This document shows, piece after piece, positions 55,486 to 63,869 of a stretch of DNA of 64,000 nt. Both the position numbers and the translations under genes were made by a program. The notes beneath the pieces were generated by a model, which searched no databases, was not told where the DNA came from, and saw nothing but the letters and a program-made list of their open reading frames with translations. This stretch comes from Gemmatimonadales bacterium (lineage in GTDB: Bacteria > Gemmatimonadota > Gemmatimonadetes > Gemmatimonadales > GWC2-71-9). The DNA lies in NCBI GenBank assembly GCA_020633775.1, contig JACKDA010000008.1, positions 1 through 64,000 of the forward strand, given 5' to 3'. Position 1 is the stretch's first letter. Every line of letters starts with the position of its first letter.

Positions 55486-55680
55486 GGGCGAGCTGACGCT
55501 CGCCCACTGAACCGGTGCCCGCGACCCGCGACCCGCGACCCCGGATCTCCATGGGCGAGCTGACGCTCGCCCCCTGAACGGTCGCCACTGACCCGCGACC
55601 CGCGACCCCGGATCTCGATGGGCGAGCTGACGCTCGCCCACTGAACGGTCGCCACTGACCCGCGACCGGGTGCCACCTCA
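55486..55680. repeat. 67-bp tandem repeat, three copies, with GGGCGAGC-TGAC-GCTCGCCC hairpin
   Basis: Units start at 55486, 55553 and 55620, an exact 67-base period. Each begins with a perfect eight-base stem around a TGAC loop, then CTGAAC, then GCGACCCGCGACC words and GGATCTC. Copies differ at few positions. The loop is the same TGAC as in the GCGACC hairpin family, but the stem is different. The stretch 55677-55706 after them holds GACTCACGACC words. Confidence 0.85.
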
Positions 55681-55711
55681 CGACTCACGACCCACGACCC
55701 ACGACTCGATG

Positions 55712-55717
55712 TAAGCT
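55712..55717 (+). promoter_or_regulatory. Leaderless-type -10 box (TAAGCT) of sigma gene
   Basis: TAAGCT(T) seven bases before the ATG of the second sigma factor; no Shine-Dalgarno sequence between. Directly follows the repeat array. Confidence 0.4.
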
Positions 55718-55724
55718 TCCCCCC

Positions 55725-56315
55725 ATGCCGAGGCATTCTCCCTGCGTGACTGACGATCAGGGTCCTGCCGAGGCGGTGCACGCCCCCGTGCCGCCGGAGC
55801 CCCGACTCGACCTCGACGCCGTGCGTCGGGGCGAGTCGGGTGCCCTGGGCGAGGCGTACCGCCGCCACGCGGGTGGGCTGTTCGCCATGCTGCGCGGCCT
55901 CCTCGGCAGCGAGGCCGAGGCCGAGGATGTCCTGCACGATGTCTTCGTGGGGCTCCCCGAGGCGCTGCGCCAGTACGAGGAGCGGGGCGCGTTCGGCGGC
56001 TGGCTGCGGCGGGTCGCGGCCCGGGTGGCGCTCGAGCGGCTCCGCCGCGGCAGGCGTCGGGCGGAGGTCGACCTCGCGGCGCTGCCGGCGCTCTCGACCC
56101 GGGCCGAGGCGGACGCCCTTCCGGACCGGATGCTGGTCGAGGCCGCCCTGGCGGCGTTGCCGGACACGTTGCGGGTGGTGGTGGTATTGCGGGAACTCGA
56201 AGGGTGGTCGCATCGCGACATCGCCCGGTTCCTCGGACTGCGGGAGGGAGCGGTGATGACGCGACATTCGCGGGCGATGGCCCGCCTGCGCACGGCGCTG
56301 GAAGGCGAACGATGA
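55725..56315 (+). CDS. ECF-type sigma factor, second
   Basis: 196 residues. Region 2 about residues 45-105 (ALGEAYRRHAGGLFAMLRGLLG, AEDVLHDVFVGLPEALRQY, FGGWLRRVAARVALERLR) and region 4 about 130-185 (LPDTLRVVVVLRELEGWSHRDIARFLGLREGAVMTRHSRAM). A 35-residue variable N terminus precedes region 2. Its stop overlaps the anti-sigma start (ATGA). A leaderless-type promoter precedes it, following the 67-bp repeats. The regulon is unknown. Confidence 0.88.
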   Translation: MPRHSPCVTDDQGPAEAVHAPVPPEPRLDLDAVRRGESGALGEAYRRHAGGLFAMLRGLLGSEAEAEDVLHDVFVGLPEALRQYEERGAFGGWLRRVAARVALERLRRGRRRAEVDLAALPALSTRAEADALPDRMLVEAALAALPDTLRVVVVLRELEGWSHRDIARFLGLREGAVMTRHSRAMARLRTALEGER

Positions 56316-57582
56316 TCGGCCACCCGCGCGAGGCCGCCCTGCTCCGCTTCCTCGACGGCAGCGGCACCGATGTCGAGCGGAAGCGGGTGGCGCACCACCT
56401 CGCCGACTGCCAGCGCTGTCGCGACCTGGTCCAGGGGCATCGCCGGGTGCGTCAGGCGCTGGTCCCCGTCGCCGCCTCCGCGCCCCCTGCCCTGCTCGAT
56501 CGGGTCCTCGCGACGCGGGCAGCCGGCGAGGGGGTCATCCTGCCCGTCGACGTCGAGCCGGGGCCGCGCCGCGAGTGGCGGATCCCGTTCAGCACTCGGC
56601 GGGTCGCGCTGGGGGTGCTCGCGGCGTCGGCGGTGCTGGCGGTCGGGGTGGTGGTCGTGGAACTGCTGCCGCGGCTGCCGATCGCGGCCGCGCGCGAGGA
56701 GACGGCCAAGGCGTTCGAGCGGTTGCTCGAGGGGCTGGGGAATCCCAGGCTTGGAGAGCCGCTGCTCCCGCGACCCGATGCTCCGCCTGCGGTGATTCAG
56801 CCCGAGTTGATGCGGGAGCTCACGGCGACCTACGAGGCGAGGTACTACGCCGGTGGGCGCGTCGTGCTCACCGACTCGTTGACCACCGTCCGGATCCGCC
56901 GTGTCGAGGACCACTGGCAATTGCAGACATTCGAGGCACGACGTTGGGAAACGCGGTGGTCCACCCCTGATGACGAACCCAGGCTCGACGTCGGGGTACT
57001 CACCCGACGCGAGACGTCCATGCTCGATCCAGCGAGCTCTCCTCTTCGATTTGCGCGTGCAGGCCACCCACGGGGAGGATTCGAGGAGCCGCGAGTCTGT
57101 CCAGCAGACGCAGCAGCAAGTTCTCGACTCGACTTGGCGATCGATTCCGGCACTGGTACTTCAACCAAGTCAGTCGACCGACACGTCGATTGCCCTTGTC
57201 GACGACACGACGATCTACCGCATTACCACGCCGACGGTGATGGCTCGAAGGGGTACCGGCTCGACGAACTCCTCCTGCTTCCTGACCGTCGACGCTCAGC
57301 CGGTGGTGGGCGGGATCGTTCGAACTTCACCCGCCAGCAGCTCGGCTGCACCAGGTAGCACCGCCGTCCCTCCACCCAGTCATTCCGCGTGGTGGAAGTC
57401 GGAGGGTCGAGCTCCCTTGGGGAAACGTTGATGGGTGGGAAGTCGAGCAGTGGTCCGCGGGTGAACCGGACGGCACACGGTACGTCCTACGGAAGTCCGA
57501 CGGGCTGCTCATCGCCTCCGAACCGGACTCCAGGGAGCCTGACCGCACCGAACTCCGCCTCCTCTCGGTCACCTATCCCTAG
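56312..57582 (+). pseudogene. Frame-broken anti-sigma factor with C-terminal domain
   Basis: Begins ATG overlapping the sigma stop. Residues 1-230 read normally: H-x3-C-x2-C zinc motif (HHLADCQRC, about 28-36), a membrane helix (about 108-130) and the start of an extracytoplasmic domain (DVGVLTRRETSMLDPAS). From about 57030 the original frame loses sense and coding character moves between frames. At about 57040-57240 the +1 frame is best. From about 57286 the third frame gives ELPWGNVDGWEVEQW, YVLRKSDGLLIAS and a stop at 57580-57582 that abuts the convergent gene. At least two frameshifts are needed; the middle is also lower in GC. It may be a decaying gene or sequence errors. Confidence 0.6.
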
Positions 57583-59022
57583 ACCGGCACCTCGTCGAGC
57601 TCGTCGTCGGCGGTGAGCACCCACCGCGCGAGCGGCACCGCGAGCCCGCCGGCCTCCAGCGCCCGATGCAGGAACGTCGCCGGCTCGCCGCCCTCGTCGG
57701 CGTGCCACGCCACCCACCCCTCGTGCGAGAGCCCTGCCGCAAGCGCGGCCAGCGGCTCCTCCGCCACCATCACCACCAGCGCGCGTGCCCGCTCCTCGTC
57801 GAGGTGGGTGATCTCCGCCGTGCGGGCCACCAGCTCCTCCGGGGTCGCCATCCGCGCCGCGAGAAGCAGGTCCGTCTCGGCCGCGACCGCATCGAGCAGT
57901 GCGAGCCAGGCGGCCGCGAGCAGGTGCTCGGGCGCGTCGAGGAGGGTGGTGTGCCGGAGCAGCGCCACCACGGCCCGGCTCCAGCCGCGCCGCACCCCGG
58001 GCGCCACCAGCAGCCGGCGCACCGGTCGCTCCTGCTGGGCACGCGCCGCCTCGAACATCGCCCGCGCCCGGGCCCGCATCGCCCAGACCGCGAGGGTGGC
58101 GCGATCCTCGACCGCTGGCGCCGGACCCGGCTCGGCGTCGGGCACCGCCAGACCCCAGGGTGATGTACACGCTCCCCGCGCGCTCCCATTCGTCGAGCCA
58201 GCCGTCGAGCCGCTCGAACGGGTCGAGCGGGCTCAGCTCGGGCAACGCCTCCAGGGCCGCCGGCCAGTCCTCCGGGTAGCCGAGGTCGGCCGCGGCGGTC
58301 AGCAGCGCCCGCTCGGCGCCGGCGCGCCGGAGCTCGAGGGTGCGGAGCGTCCCCTTGAGGCCGAGCGGCTCGTTGTTGAGCAGCGCCAGCCGGGCGAGCA
58401 CCGCCTCCTCGCCGAGGCCCATCTCGCCACCGACGCGGTTGCCGTCGAGCAGCCAGCTGCTGTGCGCATCGAGCGCCTCGCGCGCCGCCGTCACCACCGT
58501 GGTGTCCTCCAGCCGCTCGGCCGCGAGGTCGAGCCGCTCGTCGAGCTCGGCCAGCGCCAGCGAGGCGGCCGCCACCAGGAAGGCCGGCGCCGGCCGCAGC
58601 TCCTCGCGCACCAGCGAGAGCATCTCGGGCAACTCGCCGAGCCGCGCCGCGAGCGCGGCCGCACGGCCGGCGTCGAAGTCCTCGCCCAGCAGCGCATCCA
58701 GGGCGGCCACCGCATGGCGGAGCGGCAGCACCGGATCGGCGCTCTCGCCCTCGATCAGCGCGTGCAGCCGCGCGATGTCGCCGCGCACCGTGTCGAGCAG
58801 CATGGTGCGGTCGACCTCGTCATCGCGACTCGCCAGGTCCTCGAGGTCCTCGATCGCGTTGGCGATGCTGCGGAGGGCGGCAAGCTGGGCGGTGAGCCAC
58901 GGCACGTCGAACCGGCCGAGGCGCGCGGCGACGTCGGCCGGCGCCTCGTCGGGGTGCTGCAGCGGGTCGAGGTGGCGGGCCAGGTCGAGGTAGCTGCGGA
59001 GCAGCGCGTCCATGTCGCTCAC
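57579..59022 (-). pseudogene. DUF885-like gene with a single frameshift
   Basis: Starts at the GTG overlapping the nucleotidyltransferase stop (GTGA). The first part (59022 to about 58170) reads LLRSYLDLARHLDPLQHPDEAP, RSIANAIEDLEDLASRDDEVDRTMLLDTVRGDIARLHAL, resembling the helical N-terminal part of DUF885 proteins. The second part (about 58175 to 57579) is in another frame: LAVPDAEPGPAPAVEDRATLAVW, RGWSRAVVALLRH, MATPEELVARTAEI. The frames would join if one base were missing near 58165-58178 in a C/G run (after GSVYIT). Assembled length would be about 480 residues. No zinc or catalytic motif confirmed. Confidence 0.55.
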
Positions 59023-60005
59023 GGGGTGCCGCGGACCTGGGTGTGGTTGCCGAGGGTGGCGCTGCCGGTGAAGTGCTGCACCACGACATGGTCGCCGAGC
59101 ATCGACTGGTCGAGCGTGGCGTCCTCGATCTCGCAGGTCGCGCCGATGATGCTGTCGCGGATCGTCGCGCGCCGCACGACGGTACCGCTCTCGATCGTCA
59201 CGTTCGGCCCGACGGTGCAGTCCTCGAGCACCACGCCCGGCTCGACCAGCACCGGATCGACGATCGTCACCCCGGCCGGCACCTCGGCCGGGCGGCGCGC
59301 GGCGCCGTGCGCCAGCAGGATCCCGTTGGTCTCCAGCGTCGTCCCGAGCTGGCCGCAATCGTACCAGCCCCCCACCTCGGCGGTGAGGATCTTGCGGCCG
59401 TGCTCGATCATGTGCTGGAACGCGTCGGTCAGGAAGTACTCGCCCTTGACCGGCGGCTGCGCGAGGACGTGGTCGATCCCCGCCCAGAGGGCGTCGACGT
59501 CCTTGATGTAGTAGAGCCCGATGTTCGCCAGCTTGCTGATCGGCTCGGACGGCTTCTCGACGATCCGCGTCATGTAGCCGTCGGCATCGGTCACCACCAC
59601 GCCGAAGCGCTGGTAGTCCTCGACCTCCTTGGCCCAGATGATCCCGTCGGCGTCGGTCGTGGCGGCCAGGGTGAGGTCGGCCTCGAAGACGGTGTCGACG
59701 AAGATGATCATCACCGGGCCGTGCACGTGCGGCCGGGCGAGGTTGACCGCCCCGGCGGTGCCGTCCTGCACCTGCTGCTCGATGAAGCGCGAGGGGATGT
59801 CGTAGTGGCTGCGGGCGTACGCCTCGACCTGCTCCTTGAGGTGCCCGGTGATGAAGATCAGCTCGTCGATCTCGAGCCCGTCGAGGCGGTCCATCACCCA
59901 GTCGATCACCGGGCGGCCGGCGACCTTGAGCATCGGCTTCGGGGTGAGGTGGGTGTGCGGCCGCAGACGCGACCCCTTGCCGGCCAGTGGGATGATCACC
60001 TGCAT
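59019..60005 (-). CDS. Sugar-phosphate nucleotidyltransferase with hexapeptide repeats
   Basis: 328 residues. The N-terminal Rossmann-like domain starts IIPLAGKGSRLRPHTHLTPKPMLKVAGRP, the nucleotide-binding signature of GlmU/RmlA/ManC-type enzymes, followed by VQDGTAGAVNLA and EKPSEPISKLANIGLYY. From about residue 245 a left-handed beta-helix (VEPGVVLEDCTVGPNVTIESGTVVRRATIRDSIIGATCEIE) suggests oligomerisation or an acyl/allosteric surface. It should make an NDP-sugar; the sugar is undetermined. The cupin gene lies four bases upstream on the same strand, hinting at a mannose-type pathway. Confidence 0.88.
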   Translation of the reverse strand: MQVIIPLAGKGSRLRPHTHLTPKPMLKVAGRPVIDWVMDRLDGLEIDELIFITGHLKEQVEAYARSHYDIPSRFIEQQVQDGTAGAVNLARPHVHGPVMIIFVDTVFEADLTLAATTDADGIIWAKEVEDYQRFGVVVTDADGYMTRIVEKPSEPISKLANIGLYYIKDVDALWAGIDHVLAQPPVKGEYFLTDAFQHMIEHGRKILTAEVGGWYDCGQLGTTLETNGILLAHGAARRPAEVPAGVTIVDPVLVEPGVVLEDCTVGPNVTIESGTVVRRATIRDSIIGATCEIEDATLDQSMLGDHVVVQHFTGSATLGNHTQVRGTP

Positions 60006-60009
60006 CGTG

Positions 60010-60366
60010 TCACGCTCTCCCGTAGAGGTCGCGGAGCCGGACGACGTCGTCGAGTTCCGGCGTGGAGGCCTCGAGCACGTCGCTGTCGACGACGGCCTCG
60101 ATCGAGTGGATGGTGAACGGCGTCACGTGCACGGATTCCCCCGGGCGCATCACCCGTTCGGACGGCGGGGCGTCCCGGTCGGCCCAGAGCCGGAGGATCA
60201 CCTCGCCCGAGAGGACGTGCATCGTCTCGTCCTTGTGCTCGTGGTACTGGCACGAGAGGACGTGGCCCGCCTGCACGTGGAGGATCTTGCCGACATACCG
60301 GTCGGTGTGGGCCCAGATCAGTTCGTGCCCCCAGGGCTTCTCGATCCGGAACGGGACGTCGGGCAT
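60010..60366 (-). CDS. Cupin-fold protein, phosphomannose isomerase-like
   Basis: 118 residues from the ATG at 60366, overlapping the ferredoxin stop by one base (TGATG). The cupin motif is visible in LSCQYHEHKDETMHVLSGEVILRLW (H-x-H...E...H, residues about 38-60), preceded by RIEKPWGHELIW, the typical opening of the C-terminal cupin of type II mannose-6-phosphate isomerase/GMP. Next to the nucleotidyltransferase this could be a split version of that bifunctional enzyme, or a regulatory cupin. Metal ligands are intact. Confidence 0.8.
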   Translation of the reverse strand: MPDVPFRIEKPWGHELIWAHTDRYVGKILHVQAGHVLSCQYHEHKDETMHVLSGEVILRLWADRDAPPSERVMRPGESVHVTPFTIHSIEAVVDSDVLEASTPELDDVVRLRDLYGRA

Positions 60367-60938
60367 CAGCGATCCACGGGATGGAAGGTGAACGACGAGG
60401 GCACCGTGATGCAGTCGCGGACGCAGACCCCGCACGCGACGCATCCCTCCGCCTTGAGCACCGGGCGGCCCTCCTCGTCGGCCGCGAGGGCGGCCTCCCC
60501 GACCGGGCAGGCGTCGAGGCAGACCCGGCACGGACGACCCTCGAAGGTAACGCAGCGCTCGGGATGGAAGGTGATGCGACCCAGCCGCTCCGTGGCCCAC
60601 CCGTCGGCGGGGAGCTCGAGCGCGCCGGTCGGACAGGCGGCGGCACACGGCATCGCGTCGCAGGCGATGCAGGGGATCCGTCCCGGCTCCAGGTAGGGCG
60701 TGCCGGCCGCCAGCCCGCCGCGACTCGGCACGTGGAGGATCGCCCCGGCGGGGCAGACCGCGGCACACTCACCGCAGCGGGTGCACGCCGCGAGGAAGCC
60801 GACCTCGGGGATCGCACCGGGCGGGCGCACGAAGCGCTGCTGCACGACGCGCTCCTCGGTCATCCGCGCCACCTGGCGTGCCGCGTCGCCGAACGCCCGC
60901 CGGAAGAACGACCGGCGATCCCCACTGAAGTCGGTCAT
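60366..60938 (-). CDS. Polyferredoxin (NapF/NapG-like), about four [4Fe-4S] clusters
   Basis: 190 residues. Cysteine groups: CTRCGECAAVCP (about 52-63), CIACDAMPCAAACP (about 92-105), CVTFEGRPCRVCLDACP (about 124-140) and CVACGVCVRDC (about 162-172), the four-cluster pattern of NapF/MauM-type proteins. The start SGDRRSFFRRAFG resembles NapF and is not a clear Tat signal. An electron-transfer subunit; no nitrate or methylamine partner genes nearby. A TAAGTT box six bases before the ATG supports a leaderless start of this fdx-cupin-nucleotidyltransferase set. Confidence 0.82.
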   Translation of the reverse strand: MTDFSGDRRSFFRRAFGDAARQVARMTEERVVQQRFVRPPGAIPEVGFLAACTRCGECAAVCPAGAILHVPSRGGLAAGTPYLEPGRIPCIACDAMPCAAACPTGALELPADGWATERLGRITFHPERCVTFEGRPCRVCLDACPVGEAALAADEEGRPVLKAEGCVACGVCVRDCITVPSSFTFHPVDR

Positions 60939-60944
60939 GCCACC

Positions 60945-60950
60945 AACTTA
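60945..60950 (-). promoter_or_regulatory. Leaderless-type -10 box of the ferredoxin operon
   Basis: TAAGTT on the minus strand, exactly six bases before the ferredoxin ATG. It abuts the inverted TGAC-loop hairpin at 60953. Confidence 0.5.
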
Positions 60951-60952
60951 AC

Positions 60953-61013
60953 GGCGACCGTCAGGTCGCCGGACGGCACCCCGATGCACGACCGGCGACC
61001 TGACGGTCGCCGG
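60953..61013. repeat. Pair of TGAC-loop hairpins in opposite orientation
   Basis: GGCGACC-GTCA-GGTCGCC at 60953-60970 is the reverse orientation of CCGGCGACC-TGAC-GGTCGCCGG at 60992-61013. A head-to-head pair of the same family as at 32.4 and 53.0 kb, between the ferredoxin and lipoprotein genes. Confidence 0.85.
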
Positions 61014-61053
61014 CAACGTGTGGGGCCATGGGCGTGTGGGTGGGGCCTCCGCC

Positions 61054-61965
61054 CTAGTCCGCCCGCAACCCGAAGTTCTGTGCGGTGACCGCCGTGACGT
61101 CCTGGATCCTCCGCTGCGGGGTCAGGTCGCAGACCCCGCCCCCGGCACAGTCGCCGGTCCAGTTCAGGAACTGCGAGCACCCGAGCGCCACCGAGGGGAT
61201 GCAGCCGGTGTCGAGGTCGTCGATGACCTCGAGCTGCAGGGTCGAGCCGGTCTTGAGGAAGAACCACTCGACCGGCGACGCGATGTTGCCGCCGTACGCC
61301 CCGGTCTGCTGGCCCGCCTCGCCGTAGGTCGAGGCGGGGACGGACAGGATCGTCGGCGCACTCGCGGTCACCTTGAAGCGGATCGTCTCGGTGGCCTGCG
61401 CATCGACGTGCACCGTGATCGGGAAGATGGTCTGGAACCGCCCCTCGATCCGGCGATCGCGATCGGCGGCGAACCGCAGGAACCCGGGCTCCACCACGTC
61501 ACCGGGGGCGAAGTCGCCACCCCAGTCGACGAACTCCGCCGGCCAGTCGTCCGGCGGCATCCCGCCGGTGGTGCCGCGGCCGCTGTGGAACGAGCGCCCC
61601 TCCTCCGCGACGAGCGCCACCATCTGGTTCCGCGGGATGTCGACCTCGCAGGTCGCCGCCCCGTTCGCGACCCGATCGCACTGGAATCCCTTGAGCGTCA
61701 CCCCGGCCCGGTTGAGCGGGGCCCCGGCGGCGCCGCCACTGGTGATGCCGGAACTCCCCGAGATGATCAGCACGCGGTGCATCGAGGTGTTGCCCCGCCC
61801 GTCGATCCGCGGCGGGATCACGACCGTCAGGCGCACGGTGTTCCCGCTCGGCGGCGGCGGCGGTGGAGGAGGTGGCGGGGTTCCCGGACCGGCAGGTGAG
61901 GATGAACCGCACCCGGCGAGGAGGAGGGCGATGCCGACAGCCAGCGCCGTGGGAGGGAGGCGCAC
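61054..61965 (-). CDS. Hypothetical lipoprotein with proline linker
   Basis: 303 residues from the GTG at 61965 (TTGGAG upstream; the TTG 15 bases earlier is possible). The lipobox LLAGC puts the lipid cysteine at about residue 18. A pure proline stretch follows, then a beta-rich domain (VRLTVVIPPRIDGRGNTSMHRVLIISGSSG). Five cysteines in the mature domain (QCDRVANGAATCEV, CIPSVALGCSQF, GDCAGGGVCDL) may form disulphides. No family recognised. It follows atpH, so it is probably the 3' neighbour by chance. Confidence 0.65.
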   Translation of the reverse strand: MRLPPTALAVGIALLLAGCGSSSPAGPGTPPPPPPPPPPSGNTVRLTVVIPPRIDGRGNTSMHRVLIISGSSGITSGGAAGAPLNRAGVTLKGFQCDRVANGAATCEVDIPRNQMVALVAEEGRSFHSGRGTTGGMPPDDWPAEFVDWGGDFAPGDVVEPGFLRFAADRDRRIEGRFQTIFPITVHVDAQATETIRFKVTASAPTILSVPASTYGEAGQQTGAYGGNIASPVEWFFLKTGSTLQLEVIDDLDTGCIPSVALGCSQFLNWTGDCAGGGVCDLTPQRRIQDVTAVTAQNFGLRAD

Positions 61966-62070
61966 GAGGGCTCCAATCAAGGGACCGGCGAGTGTACCGC
62001 CCGGTCCCCGGCCCGTCAACGCGCCCGTGCCGGCGACCGTCTGGCCGCGTTGGGGGGTCCCCGATGCGCC

Positions 62071-62094
62071 AGCGGCGACCTGACGGTCGCCGCT
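62071..62094. repeat. TGAC-loop hairpin with ten-base stem
   Basis: AGCGGCGACC-TGAC-GGTCGCCGCT, a perfect ten-base stem, the longest copy of this family here. It lies 38 bases past the end of atpH and may act as its terminator. Confidence 0.85.
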
Positions 62095-62131
62095 GATCTG
62101 TTCCACCCTGCCGTCGCCGCTGCGGCGCCGG

Positions 62132-62662
62132 TCAGCCCAGCAGCTGCCGCCGGAGCCGGCCCAGCCGCTTGCGGACCGAGCCGTCGTGGACCTGGTCGCC
62201 GATCCGGACGATCGTGCCGCCGAGGATCGCGGGGTCGGTCACGAACCCGGCGATGACGTCCTTGCCGATCGCGCGGGCCAGCCGCTCGGAGATGACCTGC
62301 CGCGTGAGCGGGTCGGCCTCGCGGGCGAGGGTGATGCTCGCGCGCACCCGGCCCAGCTTGTCGTCGGCCAGCACCCGGTACTCGTCGGCGATGGTCCCGA
62401 TCAGGTACTGCCGCCCGCGGCGGATCAGGGCGACGAGGAAGAGGACGAACGGCCGCGGCGCCTCGCGGAGCGCGTCGGAGACGATCCGCACCTTCTCGTC
62501 GCGGTGGACCCGCGGCGACATCAGCATCGACTCGACCTTGGGCGCCTGCATCGCCGCCGCGGTCGCGTCGAGCAGCTCACCCCACCCCTCGACCCCCTCC
62601 GCCCGCGACGCGAGCTCGAAGAGCGTCTCGGCGTAGTTGCGGGCGATGGTCACGTCCCTCAC
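62132..62662 (-). CDS. atpH: F-type ATP synthase delta subunit (OSCP)
   Basis: 176 residues from the GTG at 62662 that overlaps the atpF stop (GTGA); another GTG three codons later is possible. The delta/OSCP family pattern is seen: IARNYAETLFELA at the start, ESMLMSPRVHRDEKVRIV, FVLFLVALIRRGRQYLIGTIADEYR, then the GGTIVRIGDQVHDGSVRKRLGRLR block at the C terminus. It joins the F1 head to the peripheral stalk. Last gene of the atpB-E-F-H run; atpA does not follow. Confidence 0.9.
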   Translation of the reverse strand: MRDVTIARNYAETLFELASRAEGVEGWGELLDATAAAMQAPKVESMLMSPRVHRDEKVRIVSDALREAPRPFVLFLVALIRRGRQYLIGTIADEYRVLADDKLGRVRASITLAREADPLTRQVISERLARAIGKDVIAGFVTDPAILGGTIVRIGDQVHDGSVRKRLGRLRRQLLG

Positions 62663-63213
62663 GCGTTGCCACCGATCTGCGAGAGGTAGTCCTCGACGAT
62701 CTTGCGGTCGGCCGCCTGGTCGAGCTCGCGCTCGATCACCTTGCCGGCCGCGGCGATCGCGAGGTCGACGGCCTCGCGCCGGAGCTCCGCCTTGGCGCGG
62801 TCGCGCTCGGCGGCGATCTCCTGCTTCGCCCGCGCGAGGATCTCGTCCTGCTCGGCGCGGGTCCGCTCGAGCGCGGTGTGCCGCTCGCGCTCGGCGGCCT
62901 GCCGCGCGTCGGCGAGGAGCGCCTGCGCCTCGCCGCGCGCGTCGGCCAGGAGCGTCCGCTGCTCCGCCAGGGCCGCCTCCGCCGCGGCGTGCGCGGCCTT
63001 GGCGTCCGCGAGCTGCTTCGCAATCGCAGCCTCGCGGTCGGCGGTCATCTTCACGATGGTCGGATAGACAAGCTTGCTGAGCAGGAAGAGGAGCGGGATG
63101 AACACCACCCACGTCCAGATGAACAGCCCCCACGTCGGCGAGAACGGCGCGGGCAGCGCCCCCTCGGCCGCGTGTTCGGCCTCCTGCAGCAGCGGCAGCA
63201 GCGAAAGCATCAT
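62659..63213 (-). CDS. atpF: F-type ATP synthase b subunit
   Basis: 184 residues. One membrane helix (about 25-48, WGLFIWTWVVFIPLLFLLSKLVYP) is followed by a long charged coiled coil rich in A, E, R and Q (AKAAHAAAEAALAEQRTLLADARG) typical of the b-subunit stalk. It forms the peripheral stalk with delta. Eighteen bases after atpE, four-base overlap with atpH. Confidence 0.92.
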   Translation of the reverse strand: MMLSLLPLLQEAEHAAEGALPAPFSPTWGLFIWTWVVFIPLLFLLSKLVYPTIVKMTADREAAIAKQLADAKAAHAAAEAALAEQRTLLADARGEAQALLADARQAAERERHTALERTRAEQDEILARAKQEIAAERDRAKAELRREAVDLAIAAAGKVIERELDQAADRKIVEDYLSQIGGNA

Positions 63214-63231
63214 GGCCTCGTGTCGTGCGTC

Positions 63232-63510
63232 TTAGATGAGCTTGAACAGCAGGGCGAAGACCAGCGCGATGATCGTGGCGCCCTCGAGGAGCACCGCGAA
63301 CAGCAGGCCGGCACCACGAATGGCACCCTCGGCCTCCGGCTGGCGCGCGATCCCCTCGGCGACCTGCCCGCCGATCCGGCCCAGGCCCAGGCCGGCGCCG
63401 ATCAGCGCGAGGCCCATCCCGATCCCGGCGCCCATCGCGCCCCACCCCTTGGCCGTCTCACCCGCGGCCTGCACCATCTCGACCTGCATCAGCATGTTCA
63501 GCATGTCCAT
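63232..63510 (-). CDS. atpE: F-type ATP synthase c subunit
   Basis: 92 residues, two helices. Helix 1 holds the glycine-rich GMGLALIGAGLGLGRIGG; the loop has RQPE (ARQPEAEGA). Helix 2 carries the ion-binding glutamate in FAVLLEGATIIALVF (about residue 76). The residue after the glutamate is glycine, not the serine or threonine of Na+ rings, so a proton ring is likely. It forms the rotor ring. A 359-base repeat-bearing gap separates it from atpB. Confidence 0.93.
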   Translation of the reverse strand: MDMLNMLMQVEMVQAAGETAKGWGAMGAGIGMGLALIGAGLGLGRIGGQVAEGIARQPEAEGAIRGAGLLFAVLLEGATIIALVFALLFKLI

Positions 63511-63621
63511 TCCCGTTCAGTGTGGGAGATCACCTGGTTGCTGCATTCGCCTGGGGTGACCCGTCTCTCCCGGAACGGGGCCCCTCGGTCGGGGATCAGC
63601 GGGCCGGAGCCCAATCCCCAG

Positions 63622-63640
63622 GGCGGTGACGCTCACCGCC
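63622..63640. terminator. Hairpin between atpB and atpE
   Basis: GGCGGTGA-CGC-TCACCGCC, a perfect eight-base stem in the atpB-atpE gap. There is no T-run after it on either strand, so termination would not be of the classical type; an mRNA-stability or pausing role is equally possible. Confidence 0.4.
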
Positions 63641-63680
63641 TCGTGACCCGGCCCGCGGAATGCGCGGGGGCCGGGGAACC

Positions 63681-63866
63681 GTCATTGCGAGGCCCGCAGG
63701 GCCGAAGCAATCCGGTGCCGCCTTCGCCGTCATTGCGAGCCGCCACCGGCGGCGAAGCAATCCGGTGCCGCCCTCGCCGTCATTGCGAGCCGCCACCGGC
63801 GGCGAAGCAATCCGGTGCCGTGTCCACGGAGCGGGATTGCTTCGGCCCTGCGGGCCTCGCAATGAC
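63681..63866. repeat. Four GTCATTGCGAG...AAGCAATCC palindromes in the atp operon
   Basis: Copies at 63681-63713, 63729-63763 and 63779-63813 on the plus strand, 48-50 bases apart, plus an inverted copy at 63834-63866 ending four bases before the atpB stop. The ATTGC/GCAAT ends are constant, while the inner stem changes from GGCCC/GGGCC to CCGCC/GGCGG. The same family lies at 35952-36031. No ORF in 63511-63869. Confidence 0.9.
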
Positions 63867-63869
63867 GGG

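Noticed and set aside
55486..55680. Tandem repeats as a CRISPR array
   Set aside because: Repeats are 67-bp units without unique spacers between identical direct repeats, and no cas gene is present.
63681..63866. Regularly spaced palindromes as a CRISPR array
   Set aside because: The intervals of about 15 bases are nearly identical between copies, one copy is inverted, and no cas genes are near.
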